Positions 22,910 through 35,465 of a stretch of 64,000 nt of DNA are shown one piece after another. Each line of letters opens with the position of its first letter. Position 1 is the first letter of the stretch. A model generated the notes under the pieces. It was not told the DNA's origin, did no database searches, and saw only the letters and a list, made by a program, of their open reading frames with translations. The position numbers and the translations under genes were made by a program. Source of the stretch: Falciphora oryzae (taxonomy: Eukaryota > Ascomycota > Sordariomycetes > Magnaporthales > Magnaporthaceae); NCBI GenBank assembly GCA_000733355.1, contig JNVV01000015.1, positions 9,222 through 73,221 on the forward strand. Direction: 5' to 3'.

Positions 22910-24654
22910 CTGTTGACGGGCCTGGAAGGAAGGCTGCTGCTGGAAGGACCCTGAAGGGAAGATGGACGGCGCCGTCTGCATCGTGGGGGCAATGCTCTCC
23001 GCGTCCCCGCGCCGGCGCTCCGGGATGGTGTCCATGCCGAACTGCTGCATCGTCGTCGGCCCCGTCGGCGACAGGTTCCGGACGCTGCTGCCGTTGGACC
23101 GCATGGACTGGTTCGACGTCTGCCGCATCTGCTGGCGCTGGGCCCTAGCCGCGCCGCCGCCGCCGTTGGGGTTGAGGCTGGCTCTTGACGAGGTAGACCC
23201 TGGTGCCAGAAGCCCCGTCTCGCTGCCCGCGGGCGTGGGGCCCCTGGAGCTCCGTTTTGTCCTCAGCGAGTTGTCGGACACCTTGCGCGTCCCCCTGGAC
23301 CACGCCGACCCCGCGCTCCGGGTGATGCGGTCAAAGACGGTCTCGTTGCGGGCGCGCTCCTCGTCCTGCCACGACCGGCCCTCCCTCGGGTTGAGGCCGG
23401 GCAGGACGCGCTCGCGAAGGTCCTGGATGAAGGCCACGGCGGCCCTCCTGTTGTTGGCGTCGGACATTTTCGAGCCCTCGGCCAGGTTGGAGCGGCTCCC
23501 CGGGACCAGGAGCGCGTCGAGCTTGTCCTCTAGGTCTTGGAGCACGTCCTCGAAATTTGGGGACCTGATTTTTGCGCCCTCGGTGCGCTCGCGCAGGACG
23601 TCGAGTATGTACTTGCGGGTGTTGGAGTTGATGGCGCGCGTGTGCTCGTTGCCGCGGTCCGACGGGCGCGACACCCCGGATGCGTTGATGTAGATGAGGA
23701 TGAAGTAGAGGCAGGTCAGGAGGCCGTAGGAGATGTCACGAGTTCGAGTGACGTCTTCAAACGAAGAGCCTGGGGACACGGCCTTGGCTGTGGTGCCAAT
23801 CTCGGACAGAGCTCGTGCCAGGAGAATCACGGTGGCTGCCCAGAGGGCGATTCTTGTCTATCAAGATACGAGGGACGTTAGCACATTGCTTTGTTAGAAA
23901 CGCATGGCTGTCGGTGGTGGTCATACCTTGGTAACACCGCCATCGGTCAAATGGCTCTTCCTCATGGCATTCGACGCCGCAAAGACGGTCAGCGCCGCAA
24001 ACACCATGGAGAACACCGCCGTCGTGATGGCGAACGCGTTCCTCTTGGTCGCGATGTCCTGGATGGCGTTGAGGCTGTCGAACCGCATCCAGACGATCGC
24101 CGTCGCCAGCTGCAGGACCAGGTAGTGGACGGCGACGAGGAAGACGAGGGCGATGGCGAGCTTGGCCGCCAGCCACCAGCGCCAGAGGTTCTTGTGCTCG
24201 ACCCGGCCGCGCGCCACCAGCTCCCGCCACACGACCTTGTAGAGCCCCCACTGCAGGTAGATGCCGGCGACGACGCGGACGAACTCGCAGATGGCGAGCC
24301 AGACGATGTAGCCGTAGACGACGGCGCGGCTGTCCTTGCGGAGCCATCGGTCGAGGACGACGGTGAAGTACCAGCTGTTTGGGGGGTAATTCTTCGTGTC
24401 AGCAACAACTTCCTGGCGGGATCCCTGGAAAGGAGCAGGAGAGAGCAGACTTACAAAGCAAGCACCAGGGCGCTGTAGAGAGTGTCCTTGAATTCCGGCC
24501 ATGTGGGCTGCGGCCGATGAAGCAGCCAGTGTAGAGCGTAGGCGAAAACGAGCGTGAAAACGAGCCATATCATAACAAAGATGGCCCCGACCAGGTCGCC
24601 CTGGATGAGGGGCGCGGCCGGGAGGCTCCAGAGCGTCTGCACTTCGACGGCCAT
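22385..24654 (-). CDS. Seven-segment membrane protein with long glutamine/proline-rich tail
   Basis: Three exons on the minus strand: 24654-24455, 24374-23927 and 23857-22385, together 706 codons. Intron 1 (24375-24454) has a GTAAGT donor and a CTGAC branch site; intron 2 (23858-23926) has GTATGA and TAG. Phases 2 and 0 fit. Seven hydrophobic segments lie in the first 300 residues, including FVMIWLVFTLVFAYALHWLL, AVVYGYIVWLAICEFVRVVA, ALVFLVAVHYLVL, FAITTAVFSMVFAALTVFAA and ISYGLLTCLYFILIYI. A hydrophilic cytoplasmic tail follows, with a polyGln tract of mixed CAG/CAA codons (about 22878-22918) and proline-rich stretches. The topology resembles fungal seven-helix receptors, but I see no Pth11 CFEM domain or other class signature, so no function is assigned. 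Confidence 0.82.
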
Positions 24655-25595
24655 GGTGGGAGCGATGTGCTGTTCTTTGGATCCGATACAATCGTGTGCG
24701 GTCCCGTCCAACCCGACCTGCCCGAGAACCCAAATGTCTCAGGTCAGACTTGAGGGGAGAAAGGAGGGAGCGAGGGGGCAGCACGGGACGGCAAAAGAGA
24801 TGGTGTAGTCCCCTCCAGAACTGGGAGGCAGCCGTAGACGGTCTACTGTGAACAGGACTAATTGGCCTCAATTCTGCTTCTATTTTCTTCTCCTTCGTCC
24901 CCGAAATTCGGCTTCGCGTTGAATGACCTCATTCCATTGACAACCTTGGCCGCCCATCCTCAAAGGGTCCCAGTTCTGATAGCTCTAGCGCACTCTGGGG
25001 CTTTCCCACCGGCCCCCAAGCCAACAGCCGCACCAAGGAAGACCCCACCCATCAGCCCCAGGCCGTTTTCTCCAAGTCAAGTCACTCGAGGTACCTCGGG
25101 AGGGCACCAAGTCTCGCCCAGCCGTTCTGCCGGGCACCTTTTCAGTCCTGTAATGAAGCGGCAAGAATACGGGAGAATGCCTAACTCGGTTTACACCCGC
25201 CGCACGCACACATCGCGGGGGGAGCCAGACAAGCCAGGAGCCAGGGAGGGGGGCGGTCAGGCCACCAATCATGAGGAAAGCCAAGCCAGATCGTCGCTCA
25301 CTAGCGCCGAAAACGCGAGGGCCTTTTTTCCACGCGGCGGGCCCAGGACCCTCGCACTAGCGATGTGGCGTCTGCACAGCCCTTCGGGCGCAATATTTCT
25401 TCTTCTAGTTTTGGGAAGCGGGCAGGGTTGTAGCGGGGAGCGGCGGAGATAGCGGTTCGCTCCGCGTCTCCGTGCTCCGACTGTTATCGTGGGAAACTTG
25501 TCGAGCAAATTTGGAAACGTGCAGGTGAAGCAAGTTCAGGGTCTTCGTGTTCGGTGGCCAGACTGGCAGCGTCGCGGGAAATTACGTGTGCTAGA
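24655..25595. other. Promoter region of the membrane protein and 3' flank of the coiled-coil gene
   Basis: About 940 bases. Both neighbouring genes are on the minus strand, so it contains the promoter of the gene starting at 24654 and the terminator of the gene ending at 25596. A 196-codon open frame from 24862 lacks a proper start and any domain and is not called. Confidence 0.4.
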
Positions 25596-28500
25596 CTACA
25601 GGGCTATGATATCCCCCCTGACAATGACCTTCTGCGTAGCCAGGTCTTCGCGCCCGTCGCCTGTCCTGACCAGGCAAGGCTGCGTGAGAAGGTCTACCTG
25701 AACTTGTCCCCAGCTGCCGTCGCCCCCGCCGTTACTCTTGCCGTCCCCGAACCGCTCGCCCAGAGTGACGAGATCGCCGTAGCCGCATGTCTCGAGTGCA
25801 ATCTGCGCACGCTGGGAGCCCATCTCTAGCGCGAAAATGCCGATGGAGCGAACGACGCCGCCCATCTGCGCCTCGGCGTTAGGGTCTAATCCGCCATTAC
25901 TGATGTGTTGTAGTTGTGCTGTGAGGTCGCGCGCCACCAGGGCTACGTTCTCTTCGAATATGGCTGCCAGTGCGCTAGTGCTGCAGGGGGGCTCGCCGTC
26001 AGCGTTGTCGCCCTTATTGACGTCGCGGAGGATGCCCGCGAACAGCCAGGCCCTTCCGGCATTCGTGTCCTTGTCATGGGGAAGGGTGGAGGACGCGCTG
26101 TCTAGGTCTGGGGTCAGTGAGTGATGAACGTTAGCAAACCTGTTCATGAGCGAGGGGATGATCAAGCGCCAGAGAACCTACCTCTCAAGTCTGTTCCAAG
26201 AAACATTTCGAACAAGGGCATCATGATCTGGTACCCAGCACCCTGACAGCCCAGCGCGCCGAAACCCAGCGGCATATGGAAGAAGCCGCGCAGAACCACG
26301 GCCCAGCAGACGCTCTGCACGAACCTGGGCCACGTGCTGCTGCTGCTCCCACGGGCCAGAGACCGGGCGACATGGTTGGTCGGATCGGCCTCAGGGCTAG
26401 GCACGTATCCCGCGGGCTGCGGGACGTAGAGGCTGAGGTTGCTGATGTCCTGGGCGAGCCGTCGCAGAGAGACCACCAGGTCGCTGTCGGGGATGGCCGT
26501 GTACGTCCCCGTGCTATACGCCGCCATCCGGTTCCGCAGGCCGCGCGTCTCCTTCTCGAACTTTGACTTGAGATCACTGACAGCTTTGCTGTTTTGCGTC
26601 TTGAGATCCTGGACTTCTGAAGTGTGTCTCTTCTTGACCTCGTCCATCTCAGCATTGTGCACATTTCTCGCTTTGGTGATCATATCGTTGAGTCTCTCCA
26701 CCTCCGCCGCGTGGTCCGTTTGGACTCTTCGTAGCTCTTCCACAAACTTCGTCTCCAGCTGCTTGATCTTGGTGTCGTACGCCATCTTCTGCTTGGAGAA
26801 GTCTTCCCGGTACGACGTCTCTAGGGCCAGGAGCCTTGCCTGCGAGTTCGCCTTCTCCTCGTTGAGTGCCTGCGCCCATTCTTCGATCCGGTCTTTGTAC
26901 TTTCTGATTTCCTTCTCGTGATTGTCCCTCAAGCCAGCGTTCTGGGCTTTCTGGGATTCGATTTCGTCTCTCGCGTGGGCCAGATTCGACTGCAGCGCGG
27001 TCCTGTCTGCGTCGGCGCGCGACAGTCTGGCGGCCGTGTCATCGTAGTCCCTCTTCAGATCCGACACCTTCGTGCCCATGATATTCTTCAGCTGGGCTAT
27101 CTGGTCGTCCCGCTCTCGGATGGCCTCGCCCCGCTTGGTGGACTTGTTTCTGGAGATCCGGAGGTCTTCTTGTAATTGCTCCTTTGTGATCTCGAGTGTT
27201 GCCACCCTGCTTCGTAGGGTGGCGTTTTCTTCTTGCAGGTGTCTCTCTGTATGGCCGCTCATGGCACCACCTCCTCGACTGCTGGCTGCCCCTGAGCCTT
27301 TTGTGCTCTGTACGTCTTCTCTCCCTAGTGCCTTTGGCACAAAGACCATCAAAGTCTCGACCCAGTCGACCGTTCCATCATCCCCAATGATCAGTTCGGG
27401 TTTATGTGGTAGGATCATCTTTTGGATCTGAACCTCGCGGCTTGGGCGTTCCGATGGTGTGGGCGGGTTGAAGGCTCTATAGCTTGCCGGGACGTTCCCA
27501 GGCCCTGACGAAGCAGCCACCGTGGCGGCGCCGGTAGCAAGGGTGTCTGCTACTCGTCTAGGCTGTGCGTCTCCATCTGCAGAATGATAAACACGGTGTA
27601 TCTGCTGGTTGTTCTGCTGGTTGTTCGCGATCGGTGGCGGTGAGAAGTTGTCCCCAACGCCAGCACCAGAAACTGGCACCTGTGGCTGAGAATATTGCTC
27701 CTCAACTGCAGAGGCGGATTCGCTCGGGGTCGCATCGCCTGCAGTCGATGACCTCGACCTTTGCTCACCTGGCGTCTCCATATTCTCAGTCGAGGCAGCC
27801 AGTTCCTGGGGTGGCCCCGCGGTGAGGCTCTTCGTAGGTAGCCGGTTGTCGATAGGAAACTCCTTAGTGATGTTGACTTCGGCTTGCGATTCCATTCCCG
27901 GTTCGTTGCCTCTTGTGCCCGTCCCTTGTGGGTGATCTGCACGGGGTGCGCCCACGACTGCCCTCTGGCTCTCGACCGTGCGGGCTGGAGATGGCGGCTC
28001 CGCTTCCGTGTTCTTAAATGCATTTATGCTCATTACCTTGCCGTCTGAGCTCACGCGGGAGTGGACAGGCTGTCGCTTGTCAGTCCTCAACGGAATGAAG
28101 TTGGGTAAAAGTTTGATGACGCTGGCCGAGACCGCCGGCAGTTTCCTTTCCCGAAATGTCATCTGTTCTGTCGAAGCAGCTGGCATGCCAGACAAGTTCG
28201 AGACTGTCCCAGATACCGGGGGGACTTGGGGCTCGGAGGGCGCTGAGGAAAGAGCTGCTGTGGTCGATGCGTTGCCGCCCTTCCAGCCTTGGCGGGGATC
28301 GAGGACAGGAGGAGGGCCGCCGAGATAGGGCGCCGTCATACCCGTGGTTGGATATTGAACAGGCAGCTCTAGGGGGCCCATTATCGTCCAAGGGGGTAGC
28401 TGAGGCATCTGGCCTTGCGGCACGTTTTGTTGTATGGCCTGGGAGGGTGTCGGGGCTTGGGGTACCGTCGCGGACTCCCCATGCAGCTCTGTGCCGCGCT

Positions 28501-28948
28501 GGATAGAGCTCGAATCCGCAAACAGAGGAACAACGCTCTGGTGATCGGCAGCCTGTTCGAGGGCGCTGCCGTCAACCAGTCTCGGGTAGAACTGTGCGGG
28601 AGTCGGCGTATGTCCCTGCTGCTGCTGCTGCTCTTGTGCCCGCGCAGGCCAGTATTGCGGCTGCGGCTGCTGCATCGGCATCGCAGGAAAAGATCCAGGC
28701 GGGGGAGTAAAGGCAGCATCGTCGGACGATGCTGCGGGGGCGCCGCCGCCCTGAGACTTCTGGAACAACTTGGCCAGCGCCTTCTTAGAGCCCGAGCCAG
28801 AGACAGGCAAGGTCTTCATATAGCCCTCCTGCTGCTTTGCTGGCTTCATGTCTTGTGTCTCGATCCGGCCCGCGCTGTCGCTGCCCTTGCGATGGCTCGA
28901 CTTTCCGTGCAAGAAGGCCTTGATCCGCTGGCTGCTCGGCTGCGACAT
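25596..28948 (-). CDS. Coiled-coil protein with fungal-specific C-terminal domain
   Basis: Two exons on the minus strand: 28948-26182 and 26107-25596, 1092 codons. The intron (26108-26181) has GTAGG and CAG with CTAAC/CTCAC branch candidates, and phase 1 fits. Residues 1-500 are low complexity (Pro, Gln, Ser). Residues about 560-800 form a long coiled coil (repeated E/K/R heptads). After it comes a conserved-looking C-terminal region starting [20 protein letters not shown] and ending in the second exon with a helical domain. This arrangement occurs in many uncharacterised Pezizomycotina proteins. A structural or scaffolding role is a guess from the coiled coil. The start at 28948 ([19 protein letters not shown]) has a basic N-terminus and no signal peptide. 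Confidence 0.82.
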
Positions 28949-29592
28949 TATGGGAGCTGGATTTCTGACCCGTCTGGGCCTTGATGCTGAGGTGTGAGCG
29001 GAGAGTGCGGTGCTGGATGATTGTGGCAGGAGATGAAGGCCTGCGCGAACCTGGGAGAATCTTGGGCCTTGGTCTTGGAGCTACAAAAAATCGCATTGAT
29101 TCCCGGCACGAAGAAAGCTCAAGCCGCGAGCACAGCCCGCCTTGCGCGATGCGACACTCGGTTGGGAATCCAGCTACCGGCTGGACATTGAGGTGCGCGT
29201 TTCTTCCACCATAAAATGCTAGGTGCAGCCTGGCCTGCAGCGGGAGCCAACTGGCGCAGCATAACGCTAAGGCTTTAGCACAATGTGTTGAGCCACTACA
29301 GGGCGCCCAACACTGCCGTCCAGCACCCAATCTACCAGACTGTGACCGGTCACACAGCCACTCAGCTCGAGGCAGGTCGATCCCGCTCGAAGAAAAGTGT
29401 GGGCTGCCACCCCCTCATTTTACAAATGTCACCCCTCTCATGGTGCCCGAGGAGGCGTGGAATTGCTGATGTGCCGAAGGAAATATTACATGCTTCGACG
29501 AAATCATGTTTCCCATCTACTACTCTGATCCAAATCGCCTGTGATTGATCCAACTTGGACTGACCAGCCCCTCAAACAAGTCCACATCCATC
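28949..29592. promoter_or_regulatory. Divergent intergenic region (shared promoter)
   Basis: 644 bases between two head-to-head genes (coiled-coil gene to the left, Hsp70-like gene to the right). It must hold both promoters. I see no unambiguous TATA box and no heat-shock element array that I would defend. Confidence 0.4.
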
Positions 29593-31942
29593 ATGTCTTC
29601 TTCCGACCAGGTCTCTCGCTTCACAAACATCACGACATTGCCAGAAGGCGACGACACGGACCCTCGGTTTATTATTGCCGTCGACTATGGCACGACTTAC
29701 ACGGGTTTGTTGCCATCATCCCGCCCCGCTTCCCCAGAGTTCCAGTGCGACCAGCTCCGTGTTGACAAGAAGCAATCCAGGGGTCGCATGGATCCTCACC
29801 AAAGGCAGGGACGAGCGGATGCCCACGTTCGCCGACATCCGGGCGGTCCAGAACTGGGGCTCGGGCATCGGAGACAAGGTGCCGTCGGCGTACACGTACA
29901 CGCCCAAGAACGGGAGCGACTGGGGCTACGGCATCGGCGAGGGCTCCTACGTGATCCGCCTGACCAAGCTGGACCTGGAGAAGCCGACGCGCCTCAAGGC
30001 CCTGGAGCAGCTGGCCAAGACGCTCCGGCACGCGGGAGAGCTCGAGTTCACCGACGATCAAGTCACCCGCGGCGAAGTCCCGCGGCACCTGATCAAGTCG
30101 TCGCTTGATGTCATGACGGCCTACCTCAAGAATGTCGCGAAGGAGGTCTACAAGGACATTGCCAACAACCGCGACCCCGCCGCGCTCGACGAATTCCCCA
30201 TTGATATCATTATCACTCACCCAGCCGTCTGGGACCAGAGGGCGAGGAACCTTACCTTCAGGGCCGTCACAACCGCCTTCTCCAGCGTGTTCAGCGGCCT
30301 GCGGAGAAACCCGGGATATGTCAGGATGACGACCGAGCCAGAGGCGTGCGCCCAGTACACGCTGCAAGATGCCAGGAGCAAGTCGTTGGAGACGATGAGA
30401 GAGGTCTGCCACCTTCTCCGTCAGAGAGTCGTCATGTCTACAACGTGTACTAACAAGAGTATCTCTGTAGGGAGAATGCTTCATTGTGGTGGATGCCGGC
30501 GGCGGCACTGTCGTGAGTCTTCCGCCGAGCTACCAACATCTTTCCATCGCCGGATCCCGATGCTAACAAATATGCGTGCAGGATGTTGTCTCCTATCGCA
30601 TAGACTCGGCCTACCCCAACCTGCGCATAACTCGAGTGACAAACCCCCAGGGTAAGACGACCTTTTAGCTTCCCCTCCTGAGCCCCCAGCTAACATCCAA
30701 CAGGCGAGCAATGCGGAGCGAACCAGGTTGACCGCTGCTTCCTGACCGACTTCCTGCTCGCCCGGCTGGGCGAGGAAGACTACGCGCGCCTGATGGGGCT
30801 CAAGGCGGACGAGGAGCAGCACGGCTATGGAACGCACTACGTCCTCGGCAGGGGCCAGCTCATGATGCTGGACAAGTTCGAGAGCATCAAGCACGAGTTC
30901 GCGGGCCGCAGCCCCCGGCAGCAGCTCGACAACGCCCTTCCCCTGCCCCCGGATCTCGGCATCCAGAACGACCCGGAGCGGAACATCAAGAACGGGCACC
31001 TGATGATCTCGGCTCAGGACCTGGAGACCATGTTCAGACAGTCGGTCCAGGGAACCATCAACCTGATCGAGAAGCAGCTGGTGCAGCTCGACACGCAAGG
31101 GTACGATAGCCGCACCATCGTGCTGTCAGGCGGCTTCTCGCGCAGCAAGTACCTCAATGGCAAGATCCAGGAGCGCGCCCGGTCGCGCAACTTCACGCTC
31201 CTGCGCGGCGACGACAGCTGGACCGCCGTCGCGAAGGGCGCGGTCCTCATGGGCCTGGGGCTCGACTGCGACATCCCGCCCGAGTGCGTCCGCTGCCCCT
31301 ACCACGTCGGCGTCGTCGCCGCGACGCGCTACGGCCTGTACGACTACGGCGGCGCGAGCGCGGGTCGCCTTTACGAAGACTCGTTTGACGGCACCACGAG
31401 GGCCAGAGACCACGTCACCTGGCTCTTTGCAAAGAACGACCTTGTGCCGACCACCCACGCGACCGAGAAGTCGGTCCGGATCCAGCGCAAGTTCCTGCGC
31501 GCCAACAAGAAGGTCGGCACCATCACGGTTGTGCTGTCCGAGCAGGACTGGCGGACGGGCAGGCCGCCGATGCCGGCAGACGAGGCAAAAGATGGTTAGT
31601 AATTTCCCCCTTCACAGGGTCTTGTGCCCTGAAGACGAGAGCAAAGTGCGCTAACGCAGACCCCCCTTCGCGATTTTTTTTTTTTTTTTTACAGTCACAC
31701 GCCGTGAGGTGAGGATAGACTACGACCTGGACAATGCGGCGTCTCGCTTTCGCGGCGGGGCGCTGTACGAGACGGTCCGGGACAAGGACAGCGGCATGCC
31801 GTACGACCGGGTCAAGCTCAAGGTGGAAATCAGCCTCACCCAGTACAACGGACACGTCAGGCTCCTCCTGGACAGGGGCCAAGGCATATTGGGTATTTCG
31901 TCGTCCGACAACGACGAGCTGGCCGTCAAGACGCTGTATTGA
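29593..31942 (+). CDS. Hsp70-like actin-fold ATPase, fungal type
   Basis: Six exons: 29593-29704, 29781-30403, 30471-30512, 30582-30651, 30704-31594 and 31695-31942, 661 codons, all phases compatible. The nucleotide-binding fold of Hsp70/actin is clear: phosphate-1 loop VDYGTTYTG at residues 30-38, phosphate-2 loop VVDAGGGTV (split by the third intron, followed by DVVSYRI), and the adenosine loop LSGGFSRSKYL near 420. The canonical Hsp70 substrate-binding domain is not evident; the C-terminus is a short beta-rich stretch. Such divergent Hsp70-like proteins are numerous in filamentous fungi and their roles are largely unknown. The donor of the second intron (GTCTGC at 30404) is non-consensus; it was chosen because it keeps the frame into GECFIVVDAGGG. 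The last intron ends in a 17-T tract before acag. Confidence 0.88.
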
Positions 31943-32710
31943 GCGAGAGCGCGGGAGATGTCGGACTTTCGAGACGCCCGAACGAGGGCGGGCCAATATT
32001 CTCGTTGGCTGGCGCGGGACTAGTGGACGGCTGTAGAATTAGCGAGAAACCAAGCTTTTCGGGGGCGGGGGCGCAGGCATTTTTCGTCTCTTCAGCTTTC
32101 TCGGCTTTTGATTCGCTTCGCGTGGGTGATGTACCCTGAAGTACCACGATGTCTCTGGAGACCAGGCTGAGCAGCCACCAGTGCTCGGGCGTCGGACCCT
32201 CCTCGACTTGATTGTGATAGCGCCAATGCAAGCCACCGGCACGCCAGGTTTGGGTGGGCAGATTAACCACCACTGACAGCAACACTGGCTGGCGTCCCAA
32301 CTGCGCAAGCGGAAGAGCCTCTTTCAGATAGGATCAGCGCTCAGAGGCACCGCCAGTCGCCAGATGGGTTGCCTCCGCGGCGGCTTCGTCGAGCCGGATT
32401 GTCCAGGAAGGGGCTGGCGTGGGCGAGGCCATGCCGTGGACCCGAGAGCCCGGCCTGACTGCCCGTCAATTCCCATCCAGCCTGGGCTCTGATCATGGAA
32501 GCACGTGTTACGCACACCACTGCCCTGGCTCATCCATCTCGACGTCGAGCAGATAATCCCTACCTCTATTTCCAAAAGTCATCGAGCGTGCTGCGCCGTT
32601 AGGACGTCGAGAAGCAGACCCAAGCTCGAGATACTTCGCCTCCTTCCCCCTGGCACAGGAGGTCCCGAATCGACCCACCCAAGACATCGCGGCACGACAC
32701 CAAGAATACA
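31943..32710. other. Intergenic region
   Basis: About 770 bases between two genes on the same strand. No gene or repeat recognised; the second half presumably holds the promoter of the next gene. Confidence 0.4.
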
Positions 32711-33658
32711 ATGGACTCGTTCTACGACCAGCCATACACGAGCAGCAACCGATCACTATGGGTTGAGCTCATGAACAAGAGCACGGCCGACTGGGGCCTG
32801 TCCCCGTTCCCGGCGAACCTCGTGGCGCTCAACGGCAGCCTGGCGGACGCGCCGCGGGGCTCGCTGCCGGCCGACGCCATCGTGGTCGAGAACGCCGGCC
32901 GGACGCTCCTGGGCGACCGGCCCATCGAGCCCATCGTCTTCGGCATCACCTCGTCGCTTGCCGTCCTCGGCGTCCTCGCCTTCCTCATCGTCGGCCTCAA
33001 GACAAAGTCCCTCGGTCTGAGCGACCAGGTCGTGCTCCCCGGCGAGGACAGCAACGAGCGCCGGCCGCTGGACCCCAGCGTCCTCGAGCAAGGGGGCAGC
33101 GGGCCGAACAGCCCCAACCCCCTCAACGGGCCGCAGGAGTTCATGACGGACGCGAGCTTCCAGCGCAGCCTGCGCGACTACTACTACCCGCCGACCGTGA
33201 CCGACACGGAATTGCGCGAGAAGGACTTTGTGGTCGAGCGCGTCGACGGCGAGGACATCGAGGCGGTGACGGAGCTGCTTCGCAAGATGTACGCGACGGA
33301 CCTCGAGATCTGGTCGCGCAGCGGCGACCGCAACTTCAGCCCGGGCGCGCACAAGGCCAAGAGCGACGCCATCCTGGCCGAGGTGCGCGAGCGGTTCGAG
33401 TCCTGGGGGGTCGGCGCAAACGCAAACAGCAGCATGGACTGGCGCAGCGATGTCGCGTTAGTGGATCTCGGGGACGGCTGGCAGACGGCGGATTCGGCGA
33501 CGCTGTTTCACTGTCTTGAGCACGACCAGGTACAGGGTGTGATGAATGGCATCTCGAGAGCGAGAGCAGACTGGTCGCAGGACGAGGTGCCTGAGCTGCT
33601 CAAAGCCGGTCTGTTCTTGTTTTCGTCTCAGGGCATACATGAGAGGCGATATTCTTAG
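32711..33658 (+). CDS. Single-pass membrane protein, hypothetical
   Basis: A single exon of 315 codons starting MDSFYDQPYT. A short N-terminal region with an N-glycosylation-type motif (NKST) is followed by one membrane helix at about residues 78-99 (IVFGITSSLAVLGVLAFLIVGL). A hydrophilic cytoplasmic part of about 215 residues follows, with an acidic/polar start and then a helical region. No signal peptide is visible, so it may insert by the internal helix. GC-ending codon use supports a real gene. No family recognised. Confidence 0.75.
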   Translation: MDSFYDQPYTSSNRSLWVELMNKSTADWGLSPFPANLVALNGSLADAPRGSLPADAIVVENAGRTLLGDRPIEPIVFGITSSLAVLGVLAFLIVGLKTKSLGLSDQVVLPGEDSNERRPLDPSVLEQGGSGPNSPNPLNGPQEFMTDASFQRSLRDYYYPPTVTDTELREKDFVVERVDGEDIEAVTELLRKMYATDLEIWSRSGDRNFSPGAHKAKSDAILAEVRERFESWGVGANANSSMDWRSDVALVDLGDGWQTADSATLFHCLEHDQVQGVMNGISRARADWSQDEVPELLKAGLFLFSSQGIHERRYS

Positions 33659-34128
33659 ATCGGAGACGGGGGATCGTGTTTTTGTATTTTCATTAGATTA
33701 ATTAATACTTTGTCGAGGCATCGGCTAAACCTTAAGCCGCCATCAAGGGTCTTGCTTCCTGGATCATGGATGTTTGGCTTGGTGATACGACGCAACACCA
33801 ACAGCGCGGGCGGCCCCATTGCCATGCAAAATTGCGGGGTTCAACTCGCCGGCTGATCCTGGCTACCTGGAGACTTCTGCCTAGCGCTATGGAAATCAAG
33901 ATCAACTCGTGTGAATTGAAATATCACCACCAACGCCGTCGGACTTTAGACAAATGCCGCTACATCACTACCACCTGTCGTCCCATTGTCTATAGACCGT
34001 TCAGCAAGCCGCATCGGCGCCCTCGCCTTGCCTCCCATCCGCAGCAACTCGCAGCCCATTGACTGCGTCCGCGACCGCGCCTACCAGCTCCCAACAACCC
34101 TCCCACCTCAACCCCTCCACCCGCCACC
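33659..34128. other. Intergenic region
   Basis: 470 bases. The last 100 are C-rich, typical of a fungal promoter and leader. Nothing else seen. Confidence 0.4.
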
Positions 34129-34578
34129 ATGTCCTGTTGCGGCGGCGGTGCGGCGGGCATTTTCCCGGACCCGAACAACCGCAGCGCAAGCGGGCGCGCC
34201 TACCAGTACAACAACCCGCGGCGCGCGCCCAACCCGGGCCGCCGCACCTTCCACAACGACCGCCTGCACCGCGCATCGACACTCGTCCAGAACCCGACCT
34301 CCATCTCCCTGCGCGAGCTCGCCGTCGTCCTGTTCGCGCTCTTCTTCCTCTACCACGGCTTCTTCACCGCCCGCGACCTGCGCGACCTCGTCTTCCGCCG
34401 CCGCGTCTCCGAGATCTGCCCCGTCTTCGCAGACGGCGCGTCCTGCCTGATGCACTACATGCGCACAGTGTGGTTCGTCCACCTGTGGAGGCTGGGGGCT
34501 GATGTCGTGCCGTGGGGCATCGTGGTCGCCGTCGCGGTGTTCATCGGCGAGCTGGCCATGGCGTCCGTCCGCGGTTGA
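34129..34578 (+). CDS. Small membrane protein, hypothetical
   Basis: 149 codons with an excellent start context (cgccaccATGtcc). It begins MSCCGGGAAG, where the tandem cysteines could be lipid-modified. Two hydrophobic segments are visible: residues about 64-80 (LAVVLFALFFLYHGFF) and 127-144 (WGIVVAVAVFIGELAMA). The stretch between them contains a conserved-looking CPVFADGASCLMHYMRTVWF with paired cysteines. Both ends are predicted to be cytosolic. No family recognised. Confidence 0.75.
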   Translation: MSCCGGGAAGIFPDPNNRSASGRAYQYNNPRRAPNPGRRTFHNDRLHRASTLVQNPTSISLRELAVVLFALFFLYHGFFTARDLRDLVFRRRVSEICPVFADGASCLMHYMRTVWFVHLWRLGADVVPWGIVVAVAVFIGELAMASVRG

Positions 34579-35465
34579 AGAGACGACGCTGCGCTGGATC
34601 GGTTGGTCGAGCGGCGCATACTACAAACGAACAAAGGTCAACAAAGGCGACTGCCACGCAGGGGAGGCATGGCGGTTGCATTCCAGGCGACCCTTCCAGC
34701 AAGGAGGAATCCTCCGAGACTTGTCTTCTCGGATATCTCTTTTCACATATGATCAGCGCTGTTTGCGCGACCACGAGGTCAGCGATGGCGGAGGTTCCGA
34801 GTCAGGCCCGACGTGGATCCCTGCTGCAGGTCCCTTGTCGTCGAGATCTACTGCAGCGTGGGCCTGACAGAAACGAATTGCGGCGCATGTTTATAGCGGT
34901 CCTTGCCATATCTTTGGATGCCTCGCCAACCGGCTCTCCGTCGAGAGAGCCCGTTGAGACTTCGGGACAGCCCACAGGCCAGCTCTGCCGGAGTGCCAAG
35001 GCGGCATCATATTTCCAAGTAATTATAGCTGGAGCCATCACTACATACGGATGGACGGCGGGCTAGTCGTGTGTCCCGCTTGGTCCTCTACACTTTGACG
35101 TCACTCTTTTGTCCGGAGAAACGTGTTCCCAGTCAAGGACCCAAGTACCCACGGAGTCATGATACCAAAGCCGCAGGTACTGGCACTCGCGAGCCAAGAC
35201 TGAGCTAGCCCCAGTCTCGGCGACGGCATCCGGCCGCCGATCCCGTTGACTCGCTGGTCCGTTATCGCAGCTCCCAGCATGCCTCCGTGCCCGACTCAGG
35301 ACCGCGAACCCCGCATTCCTAGATCGGAAGCCCCCATTCATCAGACGACCATTAATACCTCTGTTACGCGAACCGAGGTACATGCAGAAAACACCACGCG
35401 GTTCAACATAAACCTACAAGCCAACCTCGTTTGTTGGGGTCAGGTAACCTAGCAAGCCCGAGAAA
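34579..35465. other. Intergenic region
   Basis: About 890 bases. Overlapping short frames on the plus strand have no domain or gene-like start. It is probably the 3' flank of the small membrane protein and the promoter of the amidohydrolase gene. Confidence 0.4.

Noticed and set aside
24862..25452. 196-codon open frame on the plus strand
   Set aside because: No ATG at the frame start, no domain, and it lies in the promoter region of a minus-strand gene.
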